DNA of 64,000 nucleotides from an uncultured Eubacteriales bacterium. Lineage in GTDB: Bacteria > Bacillota > Clostridia > Oscillospirales > Acutalibacteraceae. The position numbers were made by a program, and so were the translations under genes. Below are positions 17,660 to 27,700 of the stretch, one piece after another. The notes beneath the pieces were generated by a model that did not search any database, was not told the origin of the DNA, and was given only the letters and a program-made list of their open reading frames with translations. Numbering within the stretch: position 1 is the stretch's first letter; every line of letters starts with the position of its first letter. Location of the stretch: contig CAKSHI010000003.1 of NCBI GenBank assembly GCA_934457115.1, forward strand, positions 62,001-126,000, read 5' to 3'.

Positions 17660-20600
17660 ATGTTTAGATTTAGGTTAAAATCGAAAAAGAAAGAAAATAA
17701 TAAACTTGAAAGAAATGATTTGCTGTCTTCAATAATAGCAGACTTATTTTCTAATATCATAACCCCTCATGTCAAGAAAATTCAAAAAATAGGGCTCAAA
17801 CAATATATTGAGAAGGATTTTATAGGTTCAAGCCTTAATGATATTTTCTTGCTGCAAATAAAAAGGCATCTTTCCGCCTCAAGGAATATAAAGTTGGGTT
17901 CAGGACTTGGCAGAGCCTCTATACAATATAGAAATAATATGATTCAAATAAACCTAACGGGTGCGGCTGCGTTTGTTATAAGCGAGATTACGATTACGGA
18001 TTCTCAGCTTATTGCCGCTGTAGATGATGTTATAAATCAATTTCAAGAAAAGTATATAGATGATTTAAGCTATCTATACTTAAAAATAGAAGAGGTAGTT
18101 GATCAACTTTCAAAAACGGGTATATATAAACCTCTTACATCAAGAGAAAAGACACTTTATGACCTTGTTATACTAATGCTCATGAAGAAGTATAAGGACA
18201 AAAAATCTTCTCCCGTTTGGATAAAAGAAGCAATAGGTAAGTTCAAGAGAGCGGATGTTATTAAAGATTTAATAGGATCCATTGTTGATCAAGTTACATC
18301 TATTGCTGAAAACATAAGTCAAAATCTTTATCTAAATTTGAAGCTGACGTTAGATTCAGGTTTATTGAGGATAACGCTTAATAGGAAAACCAATAATGGA
18401 CAAATAGCGGGATTTTTTAATTTGTTTGGTGTAGATATAGATAAAGAAATAGATGAATTTGTAGACGAGTATATGACCCCAAGTTTCGTAAAGGGTATGG
18501 GAGAAATTGTAATCAATATAATTAACGGTGTATTTTTCAGTGATGATGAAGCACTTGAAGAGGATGCTTCTCATGAGGAATCCCTAAATAAACCGTTTCA
18601 AATTACTATGTCCATAGGAAATGACATCAGCACATCGAGAAACTTTAGGTGGTTTTGTAGTGATTGTGTTAAATCAAATGTATTTGAATATTCAAAAGAC
18701 AAGGACCTAAAGGATAAAATTACGATAAATGCGGAATATCAAAGGGTGATGAAACCAAAAACTATTTTTAGTCTAGGTTTACTTTCTATACACAAAACCA
18801 AAAAGGAATCTAAATTTTCTTTGGAACTTAATGGACTTGAGGAAGGAAAAACCTATTGGTATAGGGTTGGTAATTTAGAGAATAACTCGTTTAGTGATGT
18901 TTATTCGTTTACTATACCTCCTAAATCTAATGTGCTCACATTTCTTAATCTTGCGGATTCTCAAGGTATGGTTAAGTCCGACTATGATACATTTATAAGT
19001 GTATTTGAAGGAGCCTTAAGGAATATAAAGAATGTGGACTTTGTATCCCATTTAGGGGACTTTGTCGATGATGGAAATAACGAGGATTATTGGAATTATA
19101 TTCTTAATTCTGATGTGTGGAAGAGGTATCCCATAATACCACTTGCGGGAAATCATGAGGCAAGAGTGAAAAAGGCTATCTTGGATAATGGCGGGAAGAA
19201 TTCTATATTGACCCATTTTAACTTAGGGGAAATTCCAAAACAAGACACCTCATCAGGAGCATATTACTCTTTTAGTTATAAGGATACCACGTTTGTCGTA
19301 TTAAACACCAATGACGATGATGGAAGTGGTAAGCTTTCAAAAGAACAGTATGATTGGGCGATTAGTACTGCACAAAATGCTAAGACTAAGTGGAAGATAC
19401 TATTTACCCATAAACCTCCGTATTCTAATGGTCCTCATTGCGATGATCTTGATGTAAAGAATATAAAGATTCAAATAGAAGAAATTTGTTCGCAAGGTGG
19501 CTTTGATCTTGCGCTTTCAGGTCATGACCATGTTTATATAAGGACACCTATTTTGGATAAATCTAAAACAGTAAAACATGACACTCACATAATAAAGTAT
19601 CAAGGCTTGGAATATGAAACCGCTATAGACCCCAATGGAACGTTATTTATAGTCCCGGGCACGAGCGGAGTAAAAAATTACCGTCAGGATCTTTCTACAA
19701 TTATACCAACAAATCTTTTAAGTGCAGCTAAGTTTCCTATATATTCTAAAATTGTGATAGATGGAAATATATTATATTTTACTGCATATAAATATGATGT
19801 TGAAACGGGAAAATCATCAGTGTTTGATTGCTACGCTATAGAAAAAAGCCCGGACTTTAAAAAGCATATTAATAAAGATACCTCTAAAAACAAGAATTTA
19901 AGAGAGGTAGAAGTATTTAATAGAATCCAATTTATAAGTGCGATAAAAAATCCTAATGTTGATTCTATAATAACTTCGGGGAAAGACTTAAAACTGGGGA
20001 CTATATTTGGTATTAAAAAGTTTAACATAAATCGTGACCTTTATATAAAGGGAAGTTCAAGACTTACTCACGTGTCGTTTTCTATCAAAAATAAATCAAG
20101 CCTTACTCTATGTGATGAAGTATTTATAGATAATTCGAGAAAACAAAAATCTATATTTCCAGCAATAACGGCATTTAAGGTTTACGATAATTCAAAGGTT
20201 ATTTTTGATGACAACTCTTTCGTTAAGACTGAATATGGTTCAGGCAAGGGCGGAAGAGCAGTAAACTTAATTGGGGACAATGCCGAAGCTGTATTCAAAA
20301 GCAAGAGTGAGCAATGGTCTGAAAATGGCGTTGTGTATTCTGAGAATAAAACGTCTAAAACAACTATACTTGCAGGTAAGTTATCCTCAAGGATTAGGTA
20401 TAATACAATAGAATCTAATGGAAAGGTTATAGTAGATGGTGGAAGAATTAAAAATATAAACATATTAAAAGAAGGTAAGCTATATTTAAAGTCGGGAGTT
20501 ATTGGGACTGAAGAAAATCATGGATCGTTTATACCTCTTAAAATAAGTGGATGTGCATATATAACAGGAGGTATAATTTTAAGGAAACAAAACAAAGCAA

Positions 20601-20968
20601 TAGTGCTTGACAATAAAGCAAGGCTTTATCTTGCACCAATTCATAAGGGTGCTGTAAATATTGCAAATACCTTCCCTTACTCTAAGTTAACAATAAAGGA
20701 TAATAGAGCAAGTGTTCAAATGTATTCCGGGAAAGACAACAATATTAAAAGTGAAAACCTATGTTATACCAATGAACATATATGGGATATAGTAGAAACA
20801 TTGGACAATAAAAATTATTATAAAGCATTAGACGAAAAATACGATAAACCTTCTTACTTTTCAAAGATAGATTGCAGTAAGTATTTTAATAGGATAATAT
20901 GCAAAGGAAAATCAAAAGCATATTTAATAAGTAATATAAAAAATATATATGATTATGGCAGGAATTAA
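17660..20968 (+). CDS. Large metallophosphoesterase with FN3-like domain and beta-helix-like C-terminus
   Basis: About 1102 residues. The centre (about 424-710) is a calcineurin-like phosphoesterase related to bacterial purple acid phosphatases: LADSQG, SHLGDFVDDGN, LAGNHEAR, TTFVVLNTNDDDG, THKPPY and ALSGHDHVY supply the metal ligands. A beta-sandwich like the FN3-type domain of that family precedes it (about 315-420, ending GKTYWYRVG). The C-terminal 370 residues are repetitive and beta-rich (ITSGKDLKL, IKGSSRL, IKNKSSLTL), like pectate-lyase/right-handed helix surface proteins. The first 300 residues match nothing I know. No signal peptide or anchor is visible. ATG 17660 follows AAGGGGGAG; an upstream GTG 17606 would not add a signal peptide either. 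Confidence 0.8.
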   Translation: MFRFRLKSKKKENNKLERNDLLSSIIADLFSNIITPHVKKIQKIGLKQYIEKDFIGSSLNDIFLLQIKRHLSASRNIKLGSGLGRASIQYRNNMIQINLTGAAAFVISEITITDSQLIAAVDDVINQFQEKYIDDLSYLYLKIEEVVDQLSKTGIYKPLTSREKTLYDLVILMLMKKYKDKKSSPVWIKEAIGKFKRADVIKDLIGSIVDQVTSIAENISQNLYLNLKLTLDSGLLRITLNRKTNNGQIAGFFNLFGVDIDKEIDEFVDEYMTPSFVKGMGEIVINIINGVFFSDDEALEEDASHEESLNKPFQITMSIGNDISTSRNFRWFCSDCVKSNVFEYSKDKDLKDKITINAEYQRVMKPKTIFSLGLLSIHKTKKESKFSLELNGLEEGKTYWYRVGNLENNSFSDVYSFTIPPKSNVLTFLNLADSQGMVKSDYDTFISVFEGALRNIKNVDFVSHLGDFVDDGNNEDYWNYILNSDVWKRYPIIPLAGNHEARVKKAILDNGGKNSILTHFNLGEIPKQDTSSGAYYSFSYKDTTFVVLNTNDDDGSGKLSKEQYDWAISTAQNAKTKWKILFTHKPPYSNGPHCDDLDVKNIKIQIEEICSQGGFDLALSGHDHVYIRTPILDKSKTVKHDTHIIKYQGLEYETAIDPNGTLFIVPGTSGVKNYRQDLSTIIPTNLLSAAKFPIYSKIVIDGNILYFTAYKYDVETGKSSVFDCYAIEKSPDFKKHINKDTSKNKNLREVEVFNRIQFISAIKNPNVDSIITSGKDLKLGTIFGIKKFNINRDLYIKGSSRLTHVSFSIKNKSSLTLCDEVFIDNSRKQKSIFPAITAFKVYDNSKVIFDDNSFVKTEYGSGKGGRAVNLIGDNAEAVFKSKSEQWSENGVVYSENKTSKTTILAGKLSSRIRYNTIESNGKVIVDGGRIKNINILKEGKLYLKSGVIGTEENHGSFIPLKISGCAYITGGIILRKQNKAIVLDNKARLYLAPIHKGAVNIANTFPYSKLTIKDNRASVQMYSGKDNNIKSENLCYTNEHIWDIVETLDNKNYYKALDEKYDKPSYFSKIDCSKYFNRIICKGKSKAYLISNIKNIYDYGRN

Positions 20969-20977
20969 AGGTGATAA

Positions 20978-22585
20978 ATGATGAAAAAGTTTATTTGTAT
21001 AATATTAGCCGGTTTGATGATGATTTCATTTACCTCGTGCAACAATTCAAAAAAGAATCCATCCAATCAAACCATATATTATAATTTAGAAGAGGACCCA
21101 AACAGTTTGGATCCTCAAGTGTCAAACAATGATTCTGCGGAAATTATTATAACAAATATATTTGAGGGATTAACAAGGGTTCAGCAGGATAATACATTGG
21201 TAGCAGGAGTGGCGGAAAAGTTTTCTCATAATGAGGACTACACCTCGTTTACTTTCTATTTAAGAGGTGATACATTTTGGTCTGATAAAAATAAAACAAG
21301 AGTCACTGCGGATGACTTTGTTTATGGAATAAAAAGAGCTGTAACAAAGGAAACCGGGTGTCCGGGTGCTAAAAACTTGTTTTGCATAAAAAATGCTAAA
21401 AAAATATATGATGGCGAAAATGCTAAGCTAGGAGTGCAGGCGATTGATGCCAATACGCTTCAAATAGATCTAGAGTACAGTTACGATGATTTCCCACGCT
21501 TAATGGCGATGCCGGAGGCTATGCCATGTAATCAGGAGTTTTTTGAATCAACTAACGGGCAATATGGTCAAGAAGAAAAAGCTATTATTTGTAACGGTCC
21601 GTTTAGGTTAAAAAGTAAATATGGTTGGGACCATAACAATAAGATATATCTTTTGGCAAATGAAGGATATAAGGGCTATTCGGAAAGGATTCCCGCATCT
21701 TTAGAATTTACAATTGGTGAAGATAGCTCAGATTTAGTAAATTTGATAAATAAGGGCAAGGTAGATGCAGGAGAATTACCATTTGACCAATTCTATAAGG
21801 CAAAAGAGTTAAAATATAATATAACTTCTTTTGAAGATACTACTTATGGTATATGTTTTAACTTTTCAAACGAAGTATTTAACAACTTAAAAGTAAGAAA
21901 AAGTTTTATTACCGCCTTAGATAGGGATTATATATTAAAAAATATACCTAATAATTCTAATGTTGCTAATGATATAGTGATGGAATCGGATATTATAGAC
22001 GGTAAAAATTATAGAGACTTAGCAGGAAGAAGCCTTTATCTAAAGCAGGAAGAAAATCCAAAGGGCTACCTAACTCAAGGACTAAAGGAACTCAATATGG
22101 ATTCATTACCTCCGGTCACAATACTTTGTAATGATGACGATAAGACAAAATCTATGGTTAGCTGTATAATAGAAAATCTAAACAGCAAATTAGGATATTA
22201 TTTTAATATGAAACCGCTTAAAAAGGGTGAAATAGATAAGAAGATTTTACTTTCGGATTATCAAATTGCCATAACTTCAATAACATCGCAGACAAATGAC
22301 CCTATAGGAATTTTGTCAATGTTTAGAACAAATAATCCTGAAAATATTTGTGATATGAAAAATAATTACTATGATTCGTTGATAGATCAATCATACGATG
22401 CAAGCATAGAAAGCAGGATTTCTCTCTATAAAGAGGCAGAGGAGTTTTTAAACCAACAGTGTGCTTTTTATCCACTTTATTATCAAAATAGGTATTTTGC
22501 ATCGGCAGCTAATGTAAGCGGGATTGTATTTTATCAACATAATGCCGGAGTAGACTTTATTAATGCAGTTAAAACTAAAAAATAG
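20978..22585 (+). CDS. Oligopeptide ABC transporter substrate-binding lipoprotein (OppA family)
   Basis: A 535-residue SBP family 5 protein. It has a lipoprotein signal with lipobox FTSC at about 18-21, and the family sequence DPNSLDPQVSNNDSAEIIITNIFEGL (shown here in part), followed by TADDFVYGIKRA and a KVRKSFITALDRDYI segment. It binds peptides outside the cell and hands them to a permease. No opp permease or ATPase gene is in the window, so it is an orphan receptor that must share a transporter or act as a sensor. It starts 10 nt after the metallophosphoesterase stop with AAAGGTG upstream, so both are probably one operon. Confidence 0.9.
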   Translation: MMKKFICIILAGLMMISFTSCNNSKKNPSNQTIYYNLEEDPNSLDPQVSNNDSAEIIITNIFEGLTRVQQDNTLVAGVAEKFSHNEDYTSFTFYLRGDTFWSDKNKTRVTADDFVYGIKRAVTKETGCPGAKNLFCIKNAKKIYDGENAKLGVQAIDANTLQIDLEYSYDDFPRLMAMPEAMPCNQEFFESTNGQYGQEEKAIICNGPFRLKSKYGWDHNNKIYLLANEGYKGYSERIPASLEFTIGEDSSDLVNLINKGKVDAGELPFDQFYKAKELKYNITSFEDTTYGICFNFSNEVFNNLKVRKSFITALDRDYILKNIPNNSNVANDIVMESDIIDGKNYRDLAGRSLYLKQEENPKGYLTQGLKELNMDSLPPVTILCNDDDKTKSMVSCIIENLNSKLGYYFNMKPLKKGEIDKKILLSDYQIAITSITSQTNDPIGILSMFRTNNPENICDMKNNYYDSLIDQSYDASIESRISLYKEAEEFLNQQCAFYPLYYQNRYFASAANVSGIVFYQHNAGVDFINAVKTKK

Positions 22586-22624
22586 TCTGGTTAAATATGG
22601 TTATAAAATAGGTAATATTTTTTG

Positions 22625-22653
22625 TTGCAATAAAGTATTAATTATATTATAAT
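22625..22653 (+). promoter_or_regulatory. Promoter for the amino-acid permease
   Basis: TTGCAA (22625-22630), a 17-nt spacer and TATAAT (22648-22653), 36 nt before the start codon. Confidence 0.7.
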
Positions 22654-22688
22654 GGAATTTATATAAAAAATTGTAAAAGGGGTATGTT

Positions 22689-24050
22689 ATGGAAAAAACT
22701 TTACATAAAAGATACGGCCTTTCAACTGCTATAGCTATGGTTGTTGGTATAGTTATCGGTAGTGGCGTATTTTTTAAAGCAGAGAAGATTTTAGTCGCAA
22801 CAGGAGGAGATCTGCCAACAGGAATTCTAGCTTGGGTACTTGGTGGATTAATAATGGTAATTTGTGCATATGTATTTGCTACAATGGCGACTAAGTATGA
22901 AAAGGTAAATGGTGTTGTGGACTATGCCGAAGCTGCTATGGGAAGTAAATATGGATATTTTGTAGGCTGGTTTATGGCTATTATATATTATCCTACACTA
23001 ACGGGTGTATTGGCTTGGGTATCTGCAAGATATATTTGTGTGTTGTTTGGATTTAGTATTGTAGGGCCTGAATGTATGCTTATAGCGGGACTTGTATTAA
23101 TAGCAAGTTATGCACTTAATACGTTATCTCCGAGTCTTGCGGGTAAATTCCAAGTTACAACAACTGTCGTTAAAGTTATTCCGTTGATATTAATGGCAGT
23201 AGTAGGAGTTATAGTTGGATTAAATAACGGAGTTTTAGTTCAAAACTTTACTTCAGGAGTCATTGCTGATGTCACGGGAAATCCTTTGTTTACGGCTGTC
23301 GTTGCTTCTGCATTTGCTTATGAAGGATGGATAATTGCAACCAGCATTAATGCAGAACTTAAGGATGCAAAGAAAAATCTACCTTTAGCACTTACCTTTG
23401 GCACGATATTTACGGTTATAATGTACATATTGTATTATGTAGGCCTTGCAGGTGCAGTTGAAAACAGGGTAATGATGGAAGGCGGAGAAACAGGAGCAAG
23501 GCTTGCCTTCTCAACCGTATTTACAAGTGTGGGCGGAGCCTTAATGTTTGTGTTTGTCGTTATTTCTTGCTTAGGTACGTTGAATGGATTAATGCTTGGA
23601 TGCACAAGGGGAGTATACTCCTTAGCAGCAAGAAAAGAAGGTCCAAAGCCTGAAGTATTTTCAACAATTGATGAGCATACAAATATGCCTGCAAACTCAT
23701 CTGTAATGGGGCTTTTGCTTTGCATTATTTGGCTTGTATATTTTTATGGCGCTAACCTTGTACCACATCCGTGGTTTGGACCGTTTAGCTTCGATAGTTC
23801 TGAACTTCCTGTAGTTACTATATATGCTATGTATATACCTATATTTGTAATGTTCATGGTTAAAGAAAAGTCTTTTGGGGCATTCAAGAGATTTATTATG
23901 CCTGGTCTAGGCGTATGCGCTTGTATCTTTATGTTTATGGCAGCTTGTTATGCACATGGTATGGCAGTTGTATACTATTTAATTATTTTTGCAGTTATAA
24001 TGGCTGCAGGTATGTTAATAAATAAACATACAAAATCTAAAAGAGCGTAA
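22689..24050 (+). CDS. APC superfamily amino acid permease
   Basis: A 453-residue integral membrane protein with about 12 hydrophobic segments. The first helix contains the family signature VVGIVIGSGVFFKAE (unwound substrate-binding site), and FAYEGWIIATSINAELKDAKKNLP (given here in part) is the helix 6 region of LAT/APC-type transporters. It probably imports an amino acid by proton or solute exchange; the exact substrate is unclear. GGGG precedes ATG 22689, and a terminator follows 7 nt after the stop, so it is a single-gene unit. Confidence 0.88.
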   Translation: MEKTLHKRYGLSTAIAMVVGIVIGSGVFFKAEKILVATGGDLPTGILAWVLGGLIMVICAYVFATMATKYEKVNGVVDYAEAAMGSKYGYFVGWFMAIIYYPTLTGVLAWVSARYICVLFGFSIVGPECMLIAGLVLIASYALNTLSPSLAGKFQVTTTVVKVIPLILMAVVGVIVGLNNGVLVQNFTSGVIADVTGNPLFTAVVASAFAYEGWIIATSINAELKDAKKNLPLALTFGTIFTVIMYILYYVGLAGAVENRVMMEGGETGARLAFSTVFTSVGGALMFVFVVISCLGTLNGLMLGCTRGVYSLAARKEGPKPEVFSTIDEHTNMPANSSVMGLLLCIIWLVYFYGANLVPHPWFGPFSFDSSELPVVTIYAMYIPIFVMFMVKEKSFGAFKRFIMPGLGVCACIFMFMAACYAHGMAVVYYLIIFAVIMAAGMLINKHTKSKRA

Positions 24051-24056
24051 ATTAAA

Positions 24057-24085
24057 CGAGGTATTGGGAAACAACCAATACCTCG
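24057..24085 (+). terminator. Terminator after the APC permease
   Basis: The arms CGAGGTATTGG and CCAATACCTCG (24057-24067 and 24075-24085) are perfectly complementary, followed by CTTTTGTTTA. Confidence 0.85.
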
Positions 24086-24164
24086 CTTTTGTTTAATAAT
24101 GAAAATAAATGTCTATGCTGATTTGGAACAAAAAATATGACCAAATTTATAATCAAAGTGCAGA

Positions 24165-24275
24165 TATGCCCCGCCACTTAAAGCGGCGGGGCATACCCAA
24201 GATTTCAGTGGAAGACATATAGTCCTTCGCTGAAGCTCTGAATGGCTAACATTCCATTTGCAAGCAAATCAGAGT
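24165..24275. ncRNA. Folded element of unknown function, possibly an IS200/IS605-type end remnant
   Basis: Three consecutive structures fill this stretch. First is an 11-bp GC-rich stem, TATGCCCCGCC (24165-24175) with GGCGGGGCATA (24185-24195). Second is a stem 24204-24234 (TTCAG with CTGAA, and GAAGAC with GTC-C-TTC across an ATATA loop). Third is a three-way unit 24236-24274 (CTCTGA with TCAGAG, enclosing ATGG/CCAT and TTGC/GCAA hairpins). The GC-rich first stem stands out from its AT-rich surroundings. Such subterminal hairpins are known from IS200/IS605 ends and their transposon-associated RNAs, but no transposase or TnpB sequence is present. The strand and function are unresolved. Confidence 0.4.
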
Positions 24276-24323
24276 GTCACTTCGATTTAAAATCTAATCA
24301 TACCATTTGAATTTGAAATTTAA

Positions 24324-24443
24324 TTAGACGTAAACAGCGGATAATATAACAGTTCCTATGATAAGAAGTGCACAAACTCCTGCGACTATTCTAACTAATA
24401 GGCTCCTGTTTGAGGCTGTTTTTCTTGACTTTTGCTTTGTCAT
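24324..24443 (-). CDS. Small single-span membrane protein (39 residues), candidate
   Basis: ATG 24443 opens a 39-codon frame ending in TAA at 24324. The N-terminus is strongly basic (MTKQKSRKTASNRS), followed by one hydrophobic segment (about residues 19-38, LVRIVAGVCALLIIGTVILS) and almost no tail. Basic head plus one C-terminal helix is the build of short proteins such as Prli42/DUF4044, but I cannot assign it. GAGGG lies 13 nt upstream of the ATG, somewhat far. It is transcribed away from rpoB. The amphipathic layout and clean ending favour a real gene over chance. Confidence 0.5.
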   Translation of the reverse strand: MTKQKSRKTASNRSLLVRIVAGVCALLIIGTVILSAVYV

Positions 24444-24521
24444 AATAAATTAAGAACCCTCTTTAAAAACTGGTTTTACTACATACGATTTAAATAAAAT
24501 AAAAAGTTGTGAAAAAACACA

Positions 24522-24550
24522 TTGACAAAATTTAAAATATATAGTATAAT
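24522..24550 (+). promoter_or_regulatory. Strong sigma-A promoter for rpoBC
   Basis: Consensus TTGACA (24522-24527), a 17-nt spacer and TATAAT (24545-24550). It gives a leader of about 145 nt before rpoB, enough for post-transcriptional control, although I see no convincing terminator in it. Confidence 0.85.
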
Positions 24551-24701
24551 AGTATACTGCATAATAATAGAAATACCATGCCTATTTACATTAATAATAA
24601 CACTATTTTTGATGAAAATCAAGAGTTTTATTAAGAAAATATCTTATGGGAATTTTCTATTAACTTTAAATAGGATGTTTATAATGCCGAAAGGTAAATA
24701 G

Positions 24702-27700
24702 ATGAATGGAGTGATCGAGCCTATGGTAAATGTAAAACCGGTGCACCTTGGAAGGACTCAAAGAATGAGTTTTTCTCGAATTGATGAAGCTCTGGAAATG
24801 CCAAACTTGATAGAGGTACAAAAAAATTCTTATAAATGGTTTATAGAAGAAGGTCTAAAAGAGGTATTTAAAGATGTATCTGGGATTACAGATTATACAT
24901 CAAATTTGGTTTTAGACTTTGTAGACTATACATTAGATTTAAATAAACCTAATTATAGCGTGGAAGAGTGTAAAGAGAGAGATGCAACTTATTCAGTGGC
25001 GTTGAGGGTTAAAGCTCGTTTGCTAAATAAAGAAAGCGGCGAAATAAAAGAGTCTGAGGTCTTTATGGGGGATTTCCCTTTAATGACTGAAAGCGGAACC
25101 TTTGTTATCAACGGTGCAGAACGTGTTATTGTTTCTCAGCTTGTTCGTTCTCCCGGTGTATATTATAAAATGGAATATGATAAGGCAGGTAAAGAACTTT
25201 TTAGCTCAACAGTTATACCTAATAGGGGAGCTTGGCTTGAGTATGAAAATGATGCTAACGATGTCTTTTATGTTCGTATAGATAAAAACAGAAAGATGCC
25301 TATTACAGTTCTTATAAGAGCTTTAGGTATTAGCACAAATAAAGAAATATTAGAATATTTCGGCAATGATGCAAGAATGCTTGCAACCTTAGAAAAAGAT
25401 AATTGTAAGGATACTGAAGAGGCTTTACTTGAACTTTACAGAAAGTTAAGGCCTACTGAACCTCCTACAGTCGAAAGTGCACAAGCTCATGTCAATGCTT
25501 TGTTCTTTGACGCTAAAAGATATGACATATCAAAAGTAGGAAGATATAAGTACAACAAAAAGTTGAGTCTTGCAGAACGTCTAAGAGGCGCTACATTATC
25601 TCAGCCTATAATTAATCCTCTTACCGGTGAATTAGTAGCTGATGCAGGTGAAGTGATTTCAAGAGCAAAGGCTGAAGAAATAGACAACATAGGCGTTTCA
25701 AGCGTATATGTAAAATCACCAAATGAGGAAGACCAAGAAGTTAAAATCATATCAAACGGTATGGTTGACATCACTAAGTTTGTAAACTTTGATGTTGAGG
25801 AATTAGGTATATACGAAAAGGTACGTTTCTCAGTTCTTGCAGATATACTTGAAAATTCTTCTTCAGATGAAGAAATAAAGGAAAACATAGCTTCAAGAAT
25901 AGACGAGCTTATACCTAAACATATAATTATAGACGATATATTCGCTTCGATTAACTACATGAACTGCCTAGCTTGCGGTTTAGGATCAACTGATGATATC
26001 GACCACTTGGGAAATAGGCGTATCCGTTCAGTAGGCGAACTTCTTCAAAACCAATTTAGAATAGGTTTTGCAAGGCTTGAAAGAGTAATAAGAGAAAGAA
26101 TGACACTTCAAGCTCAGGATATAGATATCCTTACACCTCATACTCTTATCAACATTAGGCCTGTAGTAGCAGCTATAAAGGAATTCTTTGGTTCTTCACC
26201 TTTATCTCAATTCATGGACCAAAACAACCCATTAGCAGAGCTTACACATAAAAGACGTCTTTCATCCTTGGGACCCGGCGGACTTTCAAGAGACAGAGCC
26301 GGATTCGAAGTTCGTGACGTTCACTACAGCCACTACGGAAGAATGTGTCCTATAGAAACCCCTGAAGGACCTAACATCGGGCTTATATCTTATCTTGCAA
26401 CCTTTGCTAAGATTAATAAGTATGGCTTTATAGAGGCTCCATTTAGAAAAGTTGATAAGGAAACAGGAGTCGTTACAAATGAAGTTGTTTACATGACAGC
26501 TGATGTCGAAGATGACTACATGGTTGCTCAGGCTAACGAACCTTTGGATGAAAACGGCAGGTTTAAAAATCAAAAGGTAATCGCTCGTTTTAGAGGCGAA
26601 TTCCTTGAGGTTGAAAGCAACAAAGCTGACTTTATGGATATTTCACCTAAGATGGTTGTTTCTGTCGCTACGGCAATGATTCCTTTCCTTGAAAACGATG
26701 ATGCTAACCGTGCTTTGATGGGTGCGAACATGCAGCGTCAAGCTGTGCCGCTTTTAAAGACAGAGGCTCCTATTGTAGGAACCGGTATGGAATACAAGGC
26801 AGGAGTTGACTCTGGAGTTTGTATAGTTTCTAAAGAAGCAGGTGTGGTACAAAAGGTAACAGCCGATGAAATAGTAGTTGATTACGATTCAGGAAATAGG
26901 GAAATTTTCCATGTTATCAAGTTTATGCGCTCTAACCAAGGTACTTGTATAAACCAAATACCGATTGTAGAAAAAGGACAAAGAGTTGAAGCCGGCGAAG
27001 TTTTGGCGGATGGACCTGCTACAAGTAACGGTGAAATCAGCCTTGGTAAAAATGCACTTATAGGCTTTATGACTTGGGAAGGTTATAACTACGAGGATGC
27101 TGTTTTAATTAACGAAAGAATCGTAAGAGATGACGTTTACACTTCTATTCATATAGAAGAATATGAAATGGAATCCAGGGATACAAAATTAGGACCTGAA
27201 GAGATTACAAGAGATATTCCAAATGTCAATGAAGATCTCTTAAAAGATTTGGACGAAAACGGAATTATTCGTGTTGGTGCGGAAGTTCATGCAGGTGATA
27301 TATTAGTTGGAAAGGTAACTCCTAAGGGAGAAACCGAGCTTACAGCCGAAGAAAGACTTCTAAGAGCTATTTTTGGCGAGAAGGCAAGAGAAGTAAGAGA
27401 TACTTCATTAAGAGTTCCTCATGGTGAATATGGTATTGTAGTTGATGTTAAAGTATTCACAAGGGAGAATGCACAAAATGAACTTCAACCCGGAGTTAAT
27501 AAAGTTGTTAGATGTTATATAGCTCAAAAACGTAAGCTTTCAGTCGGAGATAAAATGGCTGGTCGTCATGGTAACAAGGGTGTTGTATCAAGAATACTTC
27601 CTTCTGAGGATATGCCGTTCTTGCCGGATGGTACTCCGTTGGATATAGTACTTAACCCGTTGGGCGTTCCTTCTCGTATGAACATAGGTCAGGTTCTTGA

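Noticed and set aside
24578..24634. 18-codon frame in the rpoB leader (MPIYINNNTIF...)
   Set aside because: It has no ribosome binding site and no regulatory stem near it; AT-rich leaders often contain such frames by chance.
26200..26400. Rifampicin-resistance change in RpoB
   Set aside because: The residues of the rifampicin pocket read as wild type, including the THKRR and SLGPGG stretches.
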